A stretch of 64,000 nucleotides of DNA from Cellulomonas marina (GTDB lineage Bacteria > Actinomycetota > Actinomycetes > Actinomycetales > Cellulomonadaceae). The DNA is taken from contig NZ_FOKA01000015.1 of assembly GCF_900111925.1 (NCBI RefSeq), forward strand, positions 1 to 64,000, given 5' to 3'. How positions within the stretch are numbered: the stretch's first letter is position 1; each line of letters opens with the position of its first letter. A program made the translations under genes and the position numbers. The notes beneath the pieces were generated by a model that saw nothing but the letters and a program-made list of their open reading frames with translations, had not been told where the DNA came from and did no database searches. Shown here piece by piece: positions 20,798-30,245 of this stretch.

Positions 20798-20837
20798 GCG
20801 GACCCGCGCGCCGTGCGTACGGTCCCGCCCCTCGTCG
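20789..20837 (-). terminator. Terminator hairpin after the sugar-binding protein gene
   Basis: CGACGAGGGGCGG at 20789-20801 pairs with CCGCCCCTCGTCG at 20825-20837, apart from one bulged base. It begins about 48 bases after the minus-strand stop at 20885. Confidence 0.65.
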
Positions 20838-20884
20838 TCGCGCGGAACACCGGGCGGCCGGTGCCCCGACGGGTCAGGCTCCGG

Positions 20885-22270
20885 TCAGGACCCGCCGCCC
20901 ACGTTGTCGAAGGCGCGCTGCGCGGCCTCCTGCGCGTCGGCCAGCGCCTCCTCGGCGGTCTTGTCACCGAGCAGCGTCGCGGTGATGGCGTTGTTCAGCT
21001 CGTTCTGGATGTCCTGCCCGGCGGGGGAGGACCCGAACGTCTTGCCGTCGCCGACGACCTCGTAGTAGGTGCCGATGACCTGGTCGAAGTTCGCGTTGCC
21101 GCTCTCGCCGACGTACTGCTCGCGGATCGCCTGGTCGGCGGCGGGGGAGCCGGTGAAGAGGCCGGTGTTGATGCCGCCGTTCTCCTCCAGCGTCGCGGCG
21201 CGCGCCTCGCCGGCGGCCAGCCAGGCGTCCTGGGACGTCAGGTTGATCATCCACGCGCACGCGGCGTCGGGGTTCTGCGCGCCGGCGGGGATGACGAAGG
21301 CGGTGCCGGAGGCGACGGAGAACGGGTTGCCGTCCTTGTCCCGGAAGGGCACGGCCTCGATCTGGATCTGGTCGGCGTACGGGCCGAGGACGTTCGGGTA
21401 CCACTGCGCGTTCACCTGGGCGCCCACCTGGTCGGTGACGAACTGGTTGTTGTCGCCGAAGGTGTCGAAGGAGTCCGTGAAGCTCTTCACCTGGGCGAAC
21501 CCGCCCTGGGCGTCGGTGATCTGCTTGAGGTACTCCAGCGCGGCGACGTTCGCCGGGTCGTCCAGCGTGGGCACGCCCGCCTCGTCGTTCAGCCGCCCGC
21601 CCTGCCCCAGCACCCACAGGCCGCCCTGGCCGGTGGCGACGGGGTCGAAGCCCAGCGTCGTGGGGACCCCGCCCGACTCCTCGTACATCTTCTCGATCGC
21701 GCCCAGCAGGACCTCCGGCTGCGAGGTGTCGATCTCCTCGTTGGTGACCCCCGCGGCGTCCATGACGCGCTTGTTCAGGATGATCGCCGGCGGCTGGTAG
21801 AACTGCGGCACCGCCCAGACCTGGTCCTCGAAGGTCACGTCGTCGACGACGGAGGGGTAGTACTGCTCCCGCGGGTCCACGCCGCGCGCCTCGTAGCACT
21901 GGTCCAGCGGGACGATGAGGTCCTGCGCGGCGTACGTGGTGACGTAGCGCCGGTCCATCTGCACCACGTCCGGCACGTCGCCGCTGGCGATGCGGGTGGT
22001 GAACTTCTGCGCGTCGAAGGCGGTGGCGTCGAGCTGGATGTCCACGTCGGAGAGCTGCTCCTCGGCGTGGTCGAGGCGGGACTGGCCCACGTCGTCCGCG
22101 TTCTCGAAGCCCCAGGCGTTCAGCGCTCCGCTGGGCGCGGCGTCGGTGAACTCGGCCGAGCCGCCGCCCCCGCCCCCGCCGCCTTCACCCGCGTCGCCGC
22201 CGCCGCAGGCGGTCAGCACGAGGGCGGTCACGGGCAGGAGCACGATCGCGGCGCGTGCGCTCTTCCTCAT
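20885..22270 (-). CDS. ABC transporter sugar-binding lipoprotein
   Basis: This extracellular solute-binding protein of the family-1 type (461 residues) is the presumed receptor of a carbohydrate ABC importer. The ATG at 22270 is preceded by AAGGAGA. A lipoprotein signal runs to the lipobox LTAC with Cys22, followed by a Gly-rich linker. The mature part has the family look: DVVQMDRRYVTTYAAQDLI, and LMNLTSQDAW-like sequence near the C-terminus. No permease genes adjoin it. The shared operator at 22488 and the permease pair at 48414-50380 with a matching operator suggest those are its partners. The ATPase is not in the window. Confidence 0.9.
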   Translation of the reverse strand: MRKSARAAIVLLPVTALVLTACGGGDAGEGGGGGGGGSAEFTDAAPSGALNAWGFENADDVGQSRLDHAEEQLSDVDIQLDATAFDAQKFTTRIASGDVPDVVQMDRRYVTTYAAQDLIVPLDQCYEARGVDPREQYYPSVVDDVTFEDQVWAVPQFYQPPAIILNKRVMDAAGVTNEEIDTSQPEVLLGAIEKMYEESGGVPTTLGFDPVATGQGGLWVLGQGGRLNDEAGVPTLDDPANVAALEYLKQITDAQGGFAQVKSFTDSFDTFGDNNQFVTDQVGAQVNAQWYPNVLGPYADQIQIEAVPFRDKDGNPFSVASGTAFVIPAGAQNPDAACAWMINLTSQDAWLAAGEARAATLEENGGINTGLFTGSPAADQAIREQYVGESGNANFDQVIGTYYEVVGDGKTFGSSPAGQDIQNELNNAITATLLGDKTAEEALADAQEAAQRAFDNVGGGS

Positions 22271-22487
22271 CAGCGTTCTCCTTCGAACGGTCAGGCGGCC
22301 GGCGTCGTCACCGTCACCGGCCGGCCCCGCGGTCGTCGTCGAGGCCGGGAGGGTGGTAACCATCCCACATCGCTCGACGCTAGTGCCCGGTCCTGGGCCC
22401 GACAAGACGCTAGCGGTCACGGGTGGGTCACGCCTGTCATGACGTCTTTCGTCCTCGCGACGGGCCCACAGGGGTGGGTACGGTGGG
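22271..22487. other. Leader and spacer upstream of the binding-protein gene
   Basis: No gene is seen here. The ribosome site AAGGAGA lies next to the binding-protein start. An imperfect palindrome, GGGTGGTAACCATCC, lies at 22351-22365, and the octamer GACGCTAG occurs twice (about 22375 and 22406). The rest is featureless. The minus-strand transcript would have a long leader if it starts at the operator. Confidence 0.4.
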
Positions 22488-22505
22488 TGTGGCATCGATG
22501 CCACA
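22488..22505. promoter_or_regulatory. LacI-type operator 1
   Basis: TGTGGCATCGATGCCACA is a perfect 18-bp palindrome with the central CG typical of LacI-family operators. It lies between the divergent binding-protein gene (22270, minus) and the GH38 gene (22579, plus). Near-identical sites lie at 41853 and 50446. The LacI gene at 47322 is the likely ligand-controlled repressor. Confidence 0.85.
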
Positions 22506-22578
22506 CCGAGGGTGCGACGACCGGGCCGACGAGCCCTCGCCGGACCCCTGCGCGGCGGCGACGACGGAGGACGACGAG

Positions 22579-25143
22579 ATGCGCATCCGCGAGGTCCTGC
22601 TGCTCCCGCACACCCACCACGACGTCGGCTACACCCACAGTCTTCGTCTCGTCGACGCCGCGCACCTCGAGCAGGTCGGCGTCGTGCTCGACCTCGCCGA
22701 GACGGACCTCCCTGCCGGGCACGACCTCCCCGCCCGACCCGGCGCGCCCGACGCGTTCCGCTGGACGTTCGAGGTGGCGCGGCCCGTGCTGCGGTTCGTC
22801 GCCGGTGTAGACGAGCGCGACGTGGCGCGGCTGCGGCGCCTGGTCCGGGCGGGTCGCGTCGGCGTGACCGGCGGCTACCTCAACGCCACGACGCTGCCGT
22901 CGGCGGCCGAGCTCGACGCCGGCTACGAGGCCCTCGGCACCCTGCGCGCCGCGGGGATCGACGTGCGCACCGAGCAGCACGGCGACGTCAACGGCATCGC
23001 GTGGGGCGTGGTCGAGGGCATGCGCCGGGCGGGGCTGACCCGTCTGCTCATGGCCCTCAACCCCGACCACGGACGGCCGCCGCTGCCGCAGCCGTCCGCG
23101 TTCTGGTGGGAGGGCGTCTCCGGCGCGCGTGTGCTCGTCTGGCTGTCGACGCACTACGGCGTCGGGGAGGAGTGGGGAATCGTCGACGGGCGCGTGGAGC
23201 AGGCGGAGGCGGCGGTGACGGCCTTCGTCGCCGGGCTCGAGGCCCGCGGGGACCACCCCTTCACCACCGCGCTCGTGCACGCGGGCAACGACAACCGGTG
23301 GCCCACCGCGCGCTTCACGGACGTCGTGCGGCACTGGAACGCGCGGCACCCGGACGTGCCCATGCGCACCGCGACCGTCGACGAGGCGCTCGACGTGCTC
23401 GAGGCCCAGGCGCGGGCGGCGGGCGACGCGGTCCCCGTGCTGCACGGGGAGTGGTCGGACTGGTGGGCGCACGGCCACGGGTCGACCGCGCGGGAGCTGA
23501 GCGTCCACCGGGAGGCGCGCACCTTCGCGCTCGCGGCGGGGGCGAGCCACGGGCTGGCGAGGCTGCGGGGCGGCCCGGCGCCCGTGCCGGCGGAGGTCGT
23601 CGGCTACCGGCGGCTGCCGTGGCGGCTGCGCGACGCCGCGCACGTGGAGCGGGACCTCGCGCTGGTGGAGGAGGACCTGCTCCTGTTCGACGAGCACACG
23701 TGGGGCTCGTGGGAGTCCTTCTCGAAGCCCGCCTCGACGCTGAGCCACTCCGCGTGGACCGCGAAGCAGGCGTTCGTCTACGAGGCGTGGGACCTCGCGC
23801 GCGACCTGGCGGTCGAGGGCCTGGGCCGGCTGCTGGCCGCCGCGCCCGCGGAGCCCGGGGACGTCGACGGGGCCCCGGCCGCGCCCGAGGCCGCCGGCGA
23901 CGCCGCACGGCTCGTCGTCGTCAACCCCGTGGAGCGGGAGCGGACCGCGCCCGTGGAGGTCGAGGTGGCGGGCGCGCGGCGCGTGCGGGCCGTCGTCACG
24001 GTCCCGGCGTTCGGCGTCGCGGCGCTGCCCGTGCCCGCCGACCCCGTCGTCGTCGGGCCGGCGCGGGCGGTCGCGCTGGGCTCCTGGCACGCGCAGGTCG
24101 ACCCCGGCCGCGGCGGGGTCGTGTCGCTGCGGCACGGGCCGACGGGCACGGAGCTCGTCGACGACACCGCGCCCGCCCCGCTCGGCGCGCTCGTCGTCGA
24201 GCGGCTGCCGGTGGGGTCCGCGCACCCGTTCCCACGCGAGCCGAAGCGGTTCCGCCCGGAGGACCCCGGACCGGCCTTCGACCGCGTGGTCGTCCCCTGC
24301 ACCGGCGAGCCCGAGGTGACGCGCGGCGACGGCTGGGCCGCGATCGCCTGGGCGCTCGACCTCGCGGCGGTGGCGCCCGGGCTGCCGGCGGGGCTGCCGC
24401 CGACCCGCGTGCGCCTCGTGCTGCACGAGGGCACGGACCTCGTCGACCTCGAGGTCGCCCTGACCAAGCCGCCCGTGACCGGGCCGGAGAGCCTGCACGT
24501 CGCGTTCCCGTTCGCGGTGCCCGACGCCGCGTTCCGCTGCGAGACGGCCGGGGCCGTGTTCACCGCGGGCGACGAGCAGCTGCCGGCGACGAGCCGCGAC
24601 TGGTACTCCGTGCAGCACGCGGTGGGCGTGGTGCCCCGCGCGGGCGCCGGGCCGGCGGTGCTGTGGGGCACGGTCGACGCGCCGCTCGTGCAGCTGGGGC
24701 GGATCCGCACGGGGGAATGGGTGGCGGACCTCGACCGGGGCCCGGGCCACCTGTACTCCTGGCTGCTGAACAACCTCCACTTCACGAACTTCCAGGCGAC
24801 GCAGGACGCCACGCGCGCCTACCGCTACCGGTTCACCGTCGCGGAGGACGGGCTCACGGCAGTGGACGTGGCCGACCACGGACGGGACCTGGCGCTGCCG
24901 CTGCAGGCCCGGGCGGTCGACGCCGCGCCGGCCCTCGTCGGGCCGACGGGGCTCGTCGTGGCGCCCGCCGACGAGGTGCACACGGAGCTGCGCCCGCTGC
25001 CCGACGGGTCCGTGCGCGTGCGGCTGCGGGCGCCGGGCGACGCGCCCGTCGCGGCGACGGTGCGGTGGGCCGACGGCCCGGCCCACGCGGTGGAGGTGCC
25101 GGGTCACGGCCTCGCGGACGTGGTGCTGACCCCACCCCGCTGA
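22579..25143 (+). CDS. GH38-like glycoside hydrolase (divergent alpha-mannosidase type)
   Basis: The protein has 854 residues starting at ATG 22579, behind ACGGAGGA. The N-terminal barrel begins LLPHTHHDVGYTH. This is a variant of the zinc-binding HxD motif of GH38, with Gly-Tyr instead of the usual Trp region. EQHGDVNGIAW near residue 136 is the likely position of the nucleophile Asp, and FDEHTWGSWESFSKP lies farther on. The beta-rich C-terminal half matches the GH38 layout. Family membership is reasonably clear; substrate is not. It lacks a signal peptide, so it would act on imported oligosaccharide. Control by operator 1 ties it to the binding protein. Confidence 0.78.
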   Translation: MRIREVLLLPHTHHDVGYTHSLRLVDAAHLEQVGVVLDLAETDLPAGHDLPARPGAPDAFRWTFEVARPVLRFVAGVDERDVARLRRLVRAGRVGVTGGYLNATTLPSAAELDAGYEALGTLRAAGIDVRTEQHGDVNGIAWGVVEGMRRAGLTRLLMALNPDHGRPPLPQPSAFWWEGVSGARVLVWLSTHYGVGEEWGIVDGRVEQAEAAVTAFVAGLEARGDHPFTTALVHAGNDNRWPTARFTDVVRHWNARHPDVPMRTATVDEALDVLEAQARAAGDAVPVLHGEWSDWWAHGHGSTARELSVHREARTFALAAGASHGLARLRGGPAPVPAEVVGYRRLPWRLRDAAHVERDLALVEEDLLLFDEHTWGSWESFSKPASTLSHSAWTAKQAFVYEAWDLARDLAVEGLGRLLAAAPAEPGDVDGAPAAPEAAGDAARLVVVNPVERERTAPVEVEVAGARRVRAVVTVPAFGVAALPVPADPVVVGPARAVALGSWHAQVDPGRGGVVSLRHGPTGTELVDDTAPAPLGALVVERLPVGSAHPFPREPKRFRPEDPGPAFDRVVVPCTGEPEVTRGDGWAAIAWALDLAAVAPGLPAGLPPTRVRLVLHEGTDLVDLEVALTKPPVTGPESLHVAFPFAVPDAAFRCETAGAVFTAGDEQLPATSRDWYSVQHAVGVVPRAGAGPAVLWGTVDAPLVQLGRIRTGEWVADLDRGPGHLYSWLLNNLHFTNFQATQDATRAYRYRFTVAEDGLTAVDVADHGRDLALPLQARAVDAAPALVGPTGLVVAPADEVHTELRPLPDGSVRVRLRAPGDAPVAATVRWADGPAHAVEVPGHGLADVVLTPPR

Positions 25144-25267
25144 GCCGACCGGGTGAACCGCGGCGCCGGCGGGCCGGGCCGTACAACGATCCGCGTCCGG
25201 TGGTCGTCCTGGCGTCGAGGTCGGACGGTCCGGCCCGGATCCCCAGGCGCACGACTCGTCCCTGACG

Positions 25268-25546
25268 ATGCAGGGCGACGGCAACCTCGTCCTCACGCTC
25301 GACGGACGCCCGTACTGGCAGTCCGGCACCGCCGGGCACCCCGGCGCCTACGCCGTGCTGCAGCGCGACGGCAACGTCGTCGTCTACGACGCCGCGGGGC
25401 GCACGCCCCTGTGGCAGTCGGCGACCTCGGTGCCCTCGGGTCACGAGATGCTCCTCGTGCTCGAGGGGGGCGGCTGGCTCGTGCTGTTCGACGACACGGC
25501 GAACTTCTCCTCCGTCGTGGTGGAGGGCCGCTACTGCGGCTGCTGA
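25268..25546 (+). CDS. Bulb-type (mannose-binding) lectin domain, probably truncated
   Basis: Two repeats of the B-lectin fold are visible in 92 residues: [19 protein letters not shown] and [21 protein letters not shown], with the QxDxNxVxY mannose-binding signature. The in-frame sequence upstream of the ATG ([10 protein letters not shown]) also looks like lectin sequence. No usable start codon lies between there and the in-frame TGA at 25154. The gene therefore appears to have lost its 5' end, including any signal peptide. It may be a remnant of a larger mannan-binding protein, which suits the mannosidase neighbourhood. Confidence 0.6.
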   Translation: MQGDGNLVLTLDGRPYWQSGTAGHPGAYAVLQRDGNVVVYDAAGRTPLWQSATSVPSGHEMLLVLEGGGWLVLFDDTANFSSVVVEGRYCGC

Positions 25547-25630
25547 GCACGTCGGCGTCGTAGGGTCCGCGCGCGGAGCGGCGCGCACGTGGGTGGTGGG
25601 ACGGGCGAGCGGTCGGGAGCAGGGGGACGG

Positions 25631-26167
25631 GTGCACGCGGGGGACGAGGTGGTGGCCGCGCTCGTGCGCGAGCGCGGCCGCGGGCTGGTGGCGTACGCCT
25701 ACCTGCTCACGGGCCGCATGGGCGAGGCGGAGGACGTGGTGCAGGACGCGCTCGTCAAGACGGTGGTCCGCGCGCGCGACGGCGTGGACCTCGACCTCGC
25801 CGAGGCGTACGTCCGGCGCGCGATCCTCACGACCTTCGTCGACGGGCACCGGCGCCGGCGGCGGTGGCAGGACCTCCTGCCGCGGCTCGGCGCCGGGAGC
25901 GACCGGCCCGCCCCGGACGCGGCGGACCGCGTCACCGCCCAGGTGGCGGTCCGCGCCGCGCTGGCCACGCTGCCGCGGCGGGAGCGCGCGTGCGTCGTCC
26001 TGCGGTTCTACGAGGACCTGTCCGTGCCGGAGATCGCCGGGGAGCTGGGCGTCAGCGAGGGTGCGGTGAAGCGGTACCTGCACACGGGGACCCGGCGGCT
26101 GGAGGAGCAGCTCGGCGCCCTGGCGCCCACGGCCCAGGACGACGACGACGAGAGGAGCCGCGCATGA
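25631..26167 (+). CDS. ECF sigma factor (SigE/SigK-like)
   Basis: This RNA polymerase sigma factor of the ECF group has about 178 residues. Region 2 has YAYLLTGRMGEAEDVVQDALVK and region 4 has LPRRERACVVLRFYEDLSVPEIAGELG, the DNA-reading helix. The GTG at 25631 has AGGGGG just upstream; a GTG at 25589 is an alternative. The stop overlaps the start of the next gene (ATGA), so the pair is translationally coupled, as sigma/anti-sigma pairs often are. Confidence 0.88.
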   Translation: MHAGDEVVAALVRERGRGLVAYAYLLTGRMGEAEDVVQDALVKTVVRARDGVDLDLAEAYVRRAILTTFVDGHRRRRRWQDLLPRLGAGSDRPAPDAADRVTAQVAVRAALATLPRRERACVVLRFYEDLSVPEIAGELGVSEGAVKRYLHTGTRRLEEQLGALAPTAQDDDDERSRA

Positions 26168-27366
26168 GCCGCGACCTGGGCCGGGCGCTGCGCGAGCTGG
26201 CCGACGACGCGTCCGCGGCCGCAGCACCCCTGCCGGTCGACCGGGTCCTCGCGCGGCGCCGGCGGCGACGGGCCGGGCGGGCCGCCGCCGTGACGGCCGT
26301 GACGGGCGTCGCTGTGGGCGCGATGGTCGTCACGGGTCTGGCGTTCGCGGGGCGGCCCAGCACCGTCGCGCCGGCGGACCCGACCCCGACGGCGAGCGCG
26401 GCCACGGGGGCGCCGGTGTGCGGTGACGCCGCGCCGACGGCCACGCCCGGGGGTGCGCTCGTCCTCGACGCACCCGGCACCGCGGTCGCCGGGGAGCCCG
26501 TCCGGGTGGCGGGCACGCCCGCGTCCGGGACCGGGGTGCCCGCGCCGTCGTCGGTCACGCTCGTGGCGCTGCAGGGGGGCGCCGTGGTCGGGACCGGCGA
26601 CGCGCGGGGCGCGCTCGGGGCAGCCGGCTCGGGGACGGCGGCGAGGTCCGGGTCGGAGGTCCGGCTCGGTGCCTGCGCCTCGTCAGGGGCGCCGGCCGGG
26701 GCCGACCCGCTGCCGGCCGGTCGGTACGACCTCGTGCTCGTGGTGGCGGACCCGGCCGGGACGCTCGTGAGCGCGCCGGTGCCGGTCGAGCTCACGGCGG
26801 CGGCTCCCGCGGCGCCGGCCACCACGGCTGCGGCCCCGCCGCCGCCCACCGTCGAGGAGGCGATCGCCGCGCGGCCGCTGCAGGACCCGTTCGTCATGCG
26901 CACCGACAGGAGGACCGCGCTGACCTCCGACGCGCCCGCGTCCGGCGACGTGCTCGAGGACGGCGACTTCTTCGCCATGGTGAGGTCCTTCGACGAGGCC
27001 GCCGGGACGATCGACGTCGACATCGCGATCCTGTACGCCGGGCAGGACGCCGACGACCGGGCCCGCGCCGCGTCGCCCGGCGCGGACCCGGCCGAGGTGT
27101 ACGCGCCGAACGGGCTCGAGATCGTGAACGACGTCGAGCGCGTCCGGACGCTGCCGCTCGCGCCCGACGTGGTGGTCACCGGCGTGTGCGAGCCCGGGGG
27201 CGGCGGCATGGAGCTCGTCGCGACCTCCCTGCCCGCCCTGGCCGACGGACTCGACGCCGCGGACGGGTGCGGCGAGGGCGGCAGCAGCCGCCTCGGGTCG
27301 TCGTGGTTCTGGGTCGACGTGCGCGCCGGGGTCGTCGTCCAGGTCGTCGGCCAGTACACGCCCTGA
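26164..27366 (+). CDS. Single-pass membrane protein, putative anti-sigma partner
   Basis: The protein has 400 residues. A cytoplasmic N-terminal stretch (about 40 residues, DLGRALRELADDAS) and an Arg-rich patch lead to one membrane helix (AVTGVAVGAMVVTGLAFAG, about residues 43-63). A Thr/Pro/Ala-rich extracytoplasmic region follows, ending in a folded domain of about 130 residues (LQDPFVMRTDRRT onward). No zinc-finger HxxxCxxC motif is seen. Coupling to the sigma gene suggests it restrains that sigma factor and senses something outside, but this is context-based. Confidence 0.6.
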   Translation: MSRDLGRALRELADDASAAAAPLPVDRVLARRRRRRAGRAAAVTAVTGVAVGAMVVTGLAFAGRPSTVAPADPTPTASAATGAPVCGDAAPTATPGGALVLDAPGTAVAGEPVRVAGTPASGTGVPAPSSVTLVALQGGAVVGTGDARGALGAAGSGTAARSGSEVRLGACASSGAPAGADPLPAGRYDLVLVVADPAGTLVSAPVPVELTAAAPAAPATTAAAPPPPTVEEAIAARPLQDPFVMRTDRRTALTSDAPASGDVLEDGDFFAMVRSFDEAAGTIDVDIAILYAGQDADDRARAASPGADPAEVYAPNGLEIVNDVERVRTLPLAPDVVVTGVCEPGGGGMELVATSLPALADGLDAADGCGEGGSSRLGSSWFWVDVRAGVVVQVVGQYTP

Positions 27367-27375
27367 GGCTGGCGG

Positions 27376-27421
27376 CCGTGCCCGACGCGCCCGCCTCAGG
27401 CGAGGGGCGCGTCGGGCACGG
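27376..27421. terminator. Bidirectional terminator overlapping the GH38 stop
   Basis: CCGTGCCCGACGCGCCC at 27376-27392 pairs perfectly over 17 bp with its complement at 27405-27421. The 12-base loop contains the stop codon of the minus-strand GH38 gene. It serves two convergent genes. Confidence 0.85.
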
Positions 27422-30245
27422 GGGCCGGCTCGCCGTCGCGGCGGTCCGCCGGGTCCGTGACGCCGCCCGAGAGCACCCGCTCGGACAGGCTCAGCGCGCC
27501 CGCGTCGTCGGGGACCTCCCCGGGCGGCGCCGCGTCCCGCCGGGCGGCGGCGCGGTCACCGGCGGGGTCGTCGCCGTCCGGTCCCGGCGCCGTGCCCAGC
27601 GGCCGCTCGACGAGGTCCACCTCGACGACGTCCCGCGACCGGTCGGCGGGCACGAGCCACGTCCGCACCGCGTACGGCGTCAGGTCCGCCTCGATCGTCC
27701 GCCCGACGAGGGGCAGCTCCAGCCGCGCGTGCGCGGTCGTGCCGCGGGTCTCCAGCGCGCGCACGACGAGGTCCGTGCCGCCGGGGCCGTCCGTGGCGTC
27801 CTCGGTGCCCTTGAGCGCCGTCACCATGACGGCGCCGCCGCCGTCGGAGGCGAACGAGCGCCGCCGCGGCAGCGGACCGGGGTGGAAGGACTCGAGCTGC
27901 GCGCGCACGGACTGGCCGAGCTCCTCGGCCCGGCGGGCGGGGTCGCCCGCGTGCCGGTCCCCGTCGTGCGGGACGAGCTCGTAGGCGAACCGCTGCACGC
28001 CCTGGTCCTGGTAGGTGTACACGTCCTCCCCCTGCAGGAGGCGGGGGTCGTGCCAGGCGTAGACGGGGCTGCGGACGGCCGTGACGCCGATGCTCGGCTG
28101 CTCCCCGGGGGAGACGTCCCAGCCGTGCTTGTCCCGCATCACGACGGTGAGCCCCGCGGGTCGGCCGTCGAGCGTCCCCGTCAGGTCCACCCAGCCCTGC
28201 GCGGGCTCCTCCGCGCCGTCGACGGGACGCTCGACCTCCGCGAACGGGATGCCGAACCGGGCCCGCGGGGACGCCAGCGCGGTGGGGAAGCGGAGCTTGA
28301 GCAGGTGCGCGGGCTCGTGCCAGTCCAGGGTGGCGTCCACGCGCAGCACCGCGGAGTCGTGGTCGAGCACGAGCTCCTCGACGAGCGTGGACCCGCCCCA
28401 GGCGCGCTCCACGCGGAGCCGGGCCCGCAGGGGGCCGCGCTCACGGACGACGACGCGCGTCGTCGCCATGTCCTCCCCGGGCCAGGCGTACGACACGACC
28501 CGGTGCCCCCAGGTGTCGGTGGGGTCGGCGCAGACCTGGGTGTGCGGGGCGCCGGCCGTGCCGGCCACGACGTCCAGGCCCGTCGCCTTGACGAGGTACG
28601 AGCGCAGCCAGCCCGTGACGGGGTCGAGCTCGACGCGCACGAGGTCGTTCTCCAGCACGCCCTCGTCGACGTGCAGGGGCTGCGGCGGACCGGCGCTCCA
28701 CGGGCCGGCGGCCGGCTCCGGCGCGAACCGGACCCGGTGCAGCCGGTAGCCCAGCGCGGGCACCTCGGCGCGGAAGACGAGCGCGCCACGGCCCGTCTGG
28801 TTCGTCGTCGCCCGCGACTGCACGGGCTGGGAGACGACGGCGGCGCCCTCGTCGTCGACGACGTGCACCGCGCCGGTGACGGAGCCGTGGTGCAGCTCCA
28901 CGTCCGCGGACACGGGCCAGGGGTGCGGGTTGAGCACGAGGACGGGCTGCGACGCCTCCTCGAACGGCACGTCGACCTGCCGGGCGAGCACGTTGTGGGC
29001 GCGGACGACGACGCGCTTGGCCACCGCCACCGCCGCGCCCAGCTGGTCCCGGGCGTCGTCGTACGCCGACTCGATCGCCGAGCCGGGCAGCACGTCGTGG
29101 AACTGGTTGAACAGGACCTGCTTCCACGCGCCCTCGAGCTCGGCGCGCGGGTAGGGCACCTCGTCGTGCACCGCGACGACGGCCGCCCAGCGCTCGGCGG
29201 TGAGCAGGGCGTGCTGGGCGCGGCGCTGCCAGGCCTTGATGCCCGAGTGCGCCGAATAGCAGCCCGGCGCGTGGTGCTGCAGGTCGTCGGCGCGCACGGG
29301 CAGGGCGTCGAGCGCCTCCGGGCCGCGCGCGAGGACCGTGTCGAGGTAGGTGCGGGGGTCCGACATCCGCAGGCGGCCGAAGGAGCCCATCCGGTCGAAC
29401 CGGTGGATGGACTCGATGTTCGCGATGGTGGGGCCGCCGCCGTGGTTGCCGACGCCGTAGAGCACCATGACGTCGCCCAGCGAGCGGTCGAGCTGGCCGA
29501 GCGACTTGTCGACCTGGAAGTCGACCGGTCCGGGCGCGCTGCCGTACTCGAAGGGGATGCGGTAGGCCAGGACGCGCGAGCCGTCGGGCGCCTGCCACCA
29601 GAAGAGCGTCCCGTCGAGGTCGGACTCGTGCGGCCCCGGGCGCAGGAACAGGTAGGAGTCCATGCCCTGGCCGCGCAGCACGGTCGGCAGCGACGCGCTG
29701 TGGCCGAAGGGGTCGACGTTCATGCCGACGGTGGCGGGCCGGCCGAAGCGGGACTGCAGCCACCGCTGCCCGACGAGCCCCTGCCGGACGAGGGACTCGC
29801 CCATGGGCATGTTGCAGTCCGGCTCGACCCACCAGCCGCCGACGTTCACCCAGCGCCCCTCGGCCACCCGCTGCCGGATGCGCGCGAAGAGGTCGGGGTC
29901 GGACTCCTCGACCCACGCGAGCAGCACCACCTGGTCGCACGTGAAGACGAAGTCCGGGTACTCGTCCATCCGCTGGATGGCGGACCAGAAGGTCGCGCGG
30001 GCCTCCTGGTAGCCCTCCTGCCACGGCCAGAGCCACACGGGGTCGATGTGGGAGTTGCCGATCATGTGGATGGTCCGGTCCGGCGTCGCGACGGGGCGCG
30101 GCGCGTCGCCGAGGTCGGCCGGCTGGCGGCCCGCCGGCGCGTTGGCCACCGGCGCGCTCCGCGGTGCGCCGCCGACCGGCCCGCGCCGGGTCCCATCCCT
30201 CGGACGACGGGTGCCGCCCACCGGTCGGTCGTCGGGGCCGGTCAT
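27396..30245 (-). CDS. Alpha-mannosidase, GH38
   Basis: GH38 enzymes hydrolyse alpha-mannosides with a zinc ion and a retaining mechanism. In this 949-residue protein the zinc-binding start of the barrel is IGNSHIDPVWLWPW (His66, Asp68). The nucleophile Asp lies in WWVEPDCNMPMGESLVRQ near residue 145. FNQFHDVLPGSAIESAY provides the third zinc-ligand region. A beta-rich domain fills the C-terminal half. No signal peptide is seen, so it is probably cytoplasmic. The first 55 residues are low-complexity, so a later start is possible. Its last codons lie inside a terminator hairpin. Confidence 0.92.
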   Translation of the reverse strand: MTGPDDRPVGGTRRPRDGTRRGPVGGAPRSAPVANAPAGRQPADLGDAPRPVATPDRTIHMIGNSHIDPVWLWPWQEGYQEARATFWSAIQRMDEYPDFVFTCDQVVLLAWVEESDPDLFARIRQRVAEGRWVNVGGWWVEPDCNMPMGESLVRQGLVGQRWLQSRFGRPATVGMNVDPFGHSASLPTVLRGQGMDSYLFLRPGPHESDLDGTLFWWQAPDGSRVLAYRIPFEYGSAPGPVDFQVDKSLGQLDRSLGDVMVLYGVGNHGGGPTIANIESIHRFDRMGSFGRLRMSDPRTYLDTVLARGPEALDALPVRADDLQHHAPGCYSAHSGIKAWQRRAQHALLTAERWAAVVAVHDEVPYPRAELEGAWKQVLFNQFHDVLPGSAIESAYDDARDQLGAAVAVAKRVVVRAHNVLARQVDVPFEEASQPVLVLNPHPWPVSADVELHHGSVTGAVHVVDDEGAAVVSQPVQSRATTNQTGRGALVFRAEVPALGYRLHRVRFAPEPAAGPWSAGPPQPLHVDEGVLENDLVRVELDPVTGWLRSYLVKATGLDVVAGTAGAPHTQVCADPTDTWGHRVVSYAWPGEDMATTRVVVRERGPLRARLRVERAWGGSTLVEELVLDHDSAVLRVDATLDWHEPAHLLKLRFPTALASPRARFGIPFAEVERPVDGAEEPAQGWVDLTGTLDGRPAGLTVVMRDKHGWDVSPGEQPSIGVTAVRSPVYAWHDPRLLQGEDVYTYQDQGVQRFAYELVPHDGDRHAGDPARRAEELGQSVRAQLESFHPGPLPRRRSFASDGGGAVMVTALKGTEDATDGPGGTDLVVRALETRGTTAHARLELPLVGRTIEADLTPYAVRTWLVPADRSRDVVEVDLVERPLGTAPGPDGDDPAGDRAAARRDAAPPGEVPDDAGALSLSERVLSGGVTDPADRRDGEPAPVPDAPLA

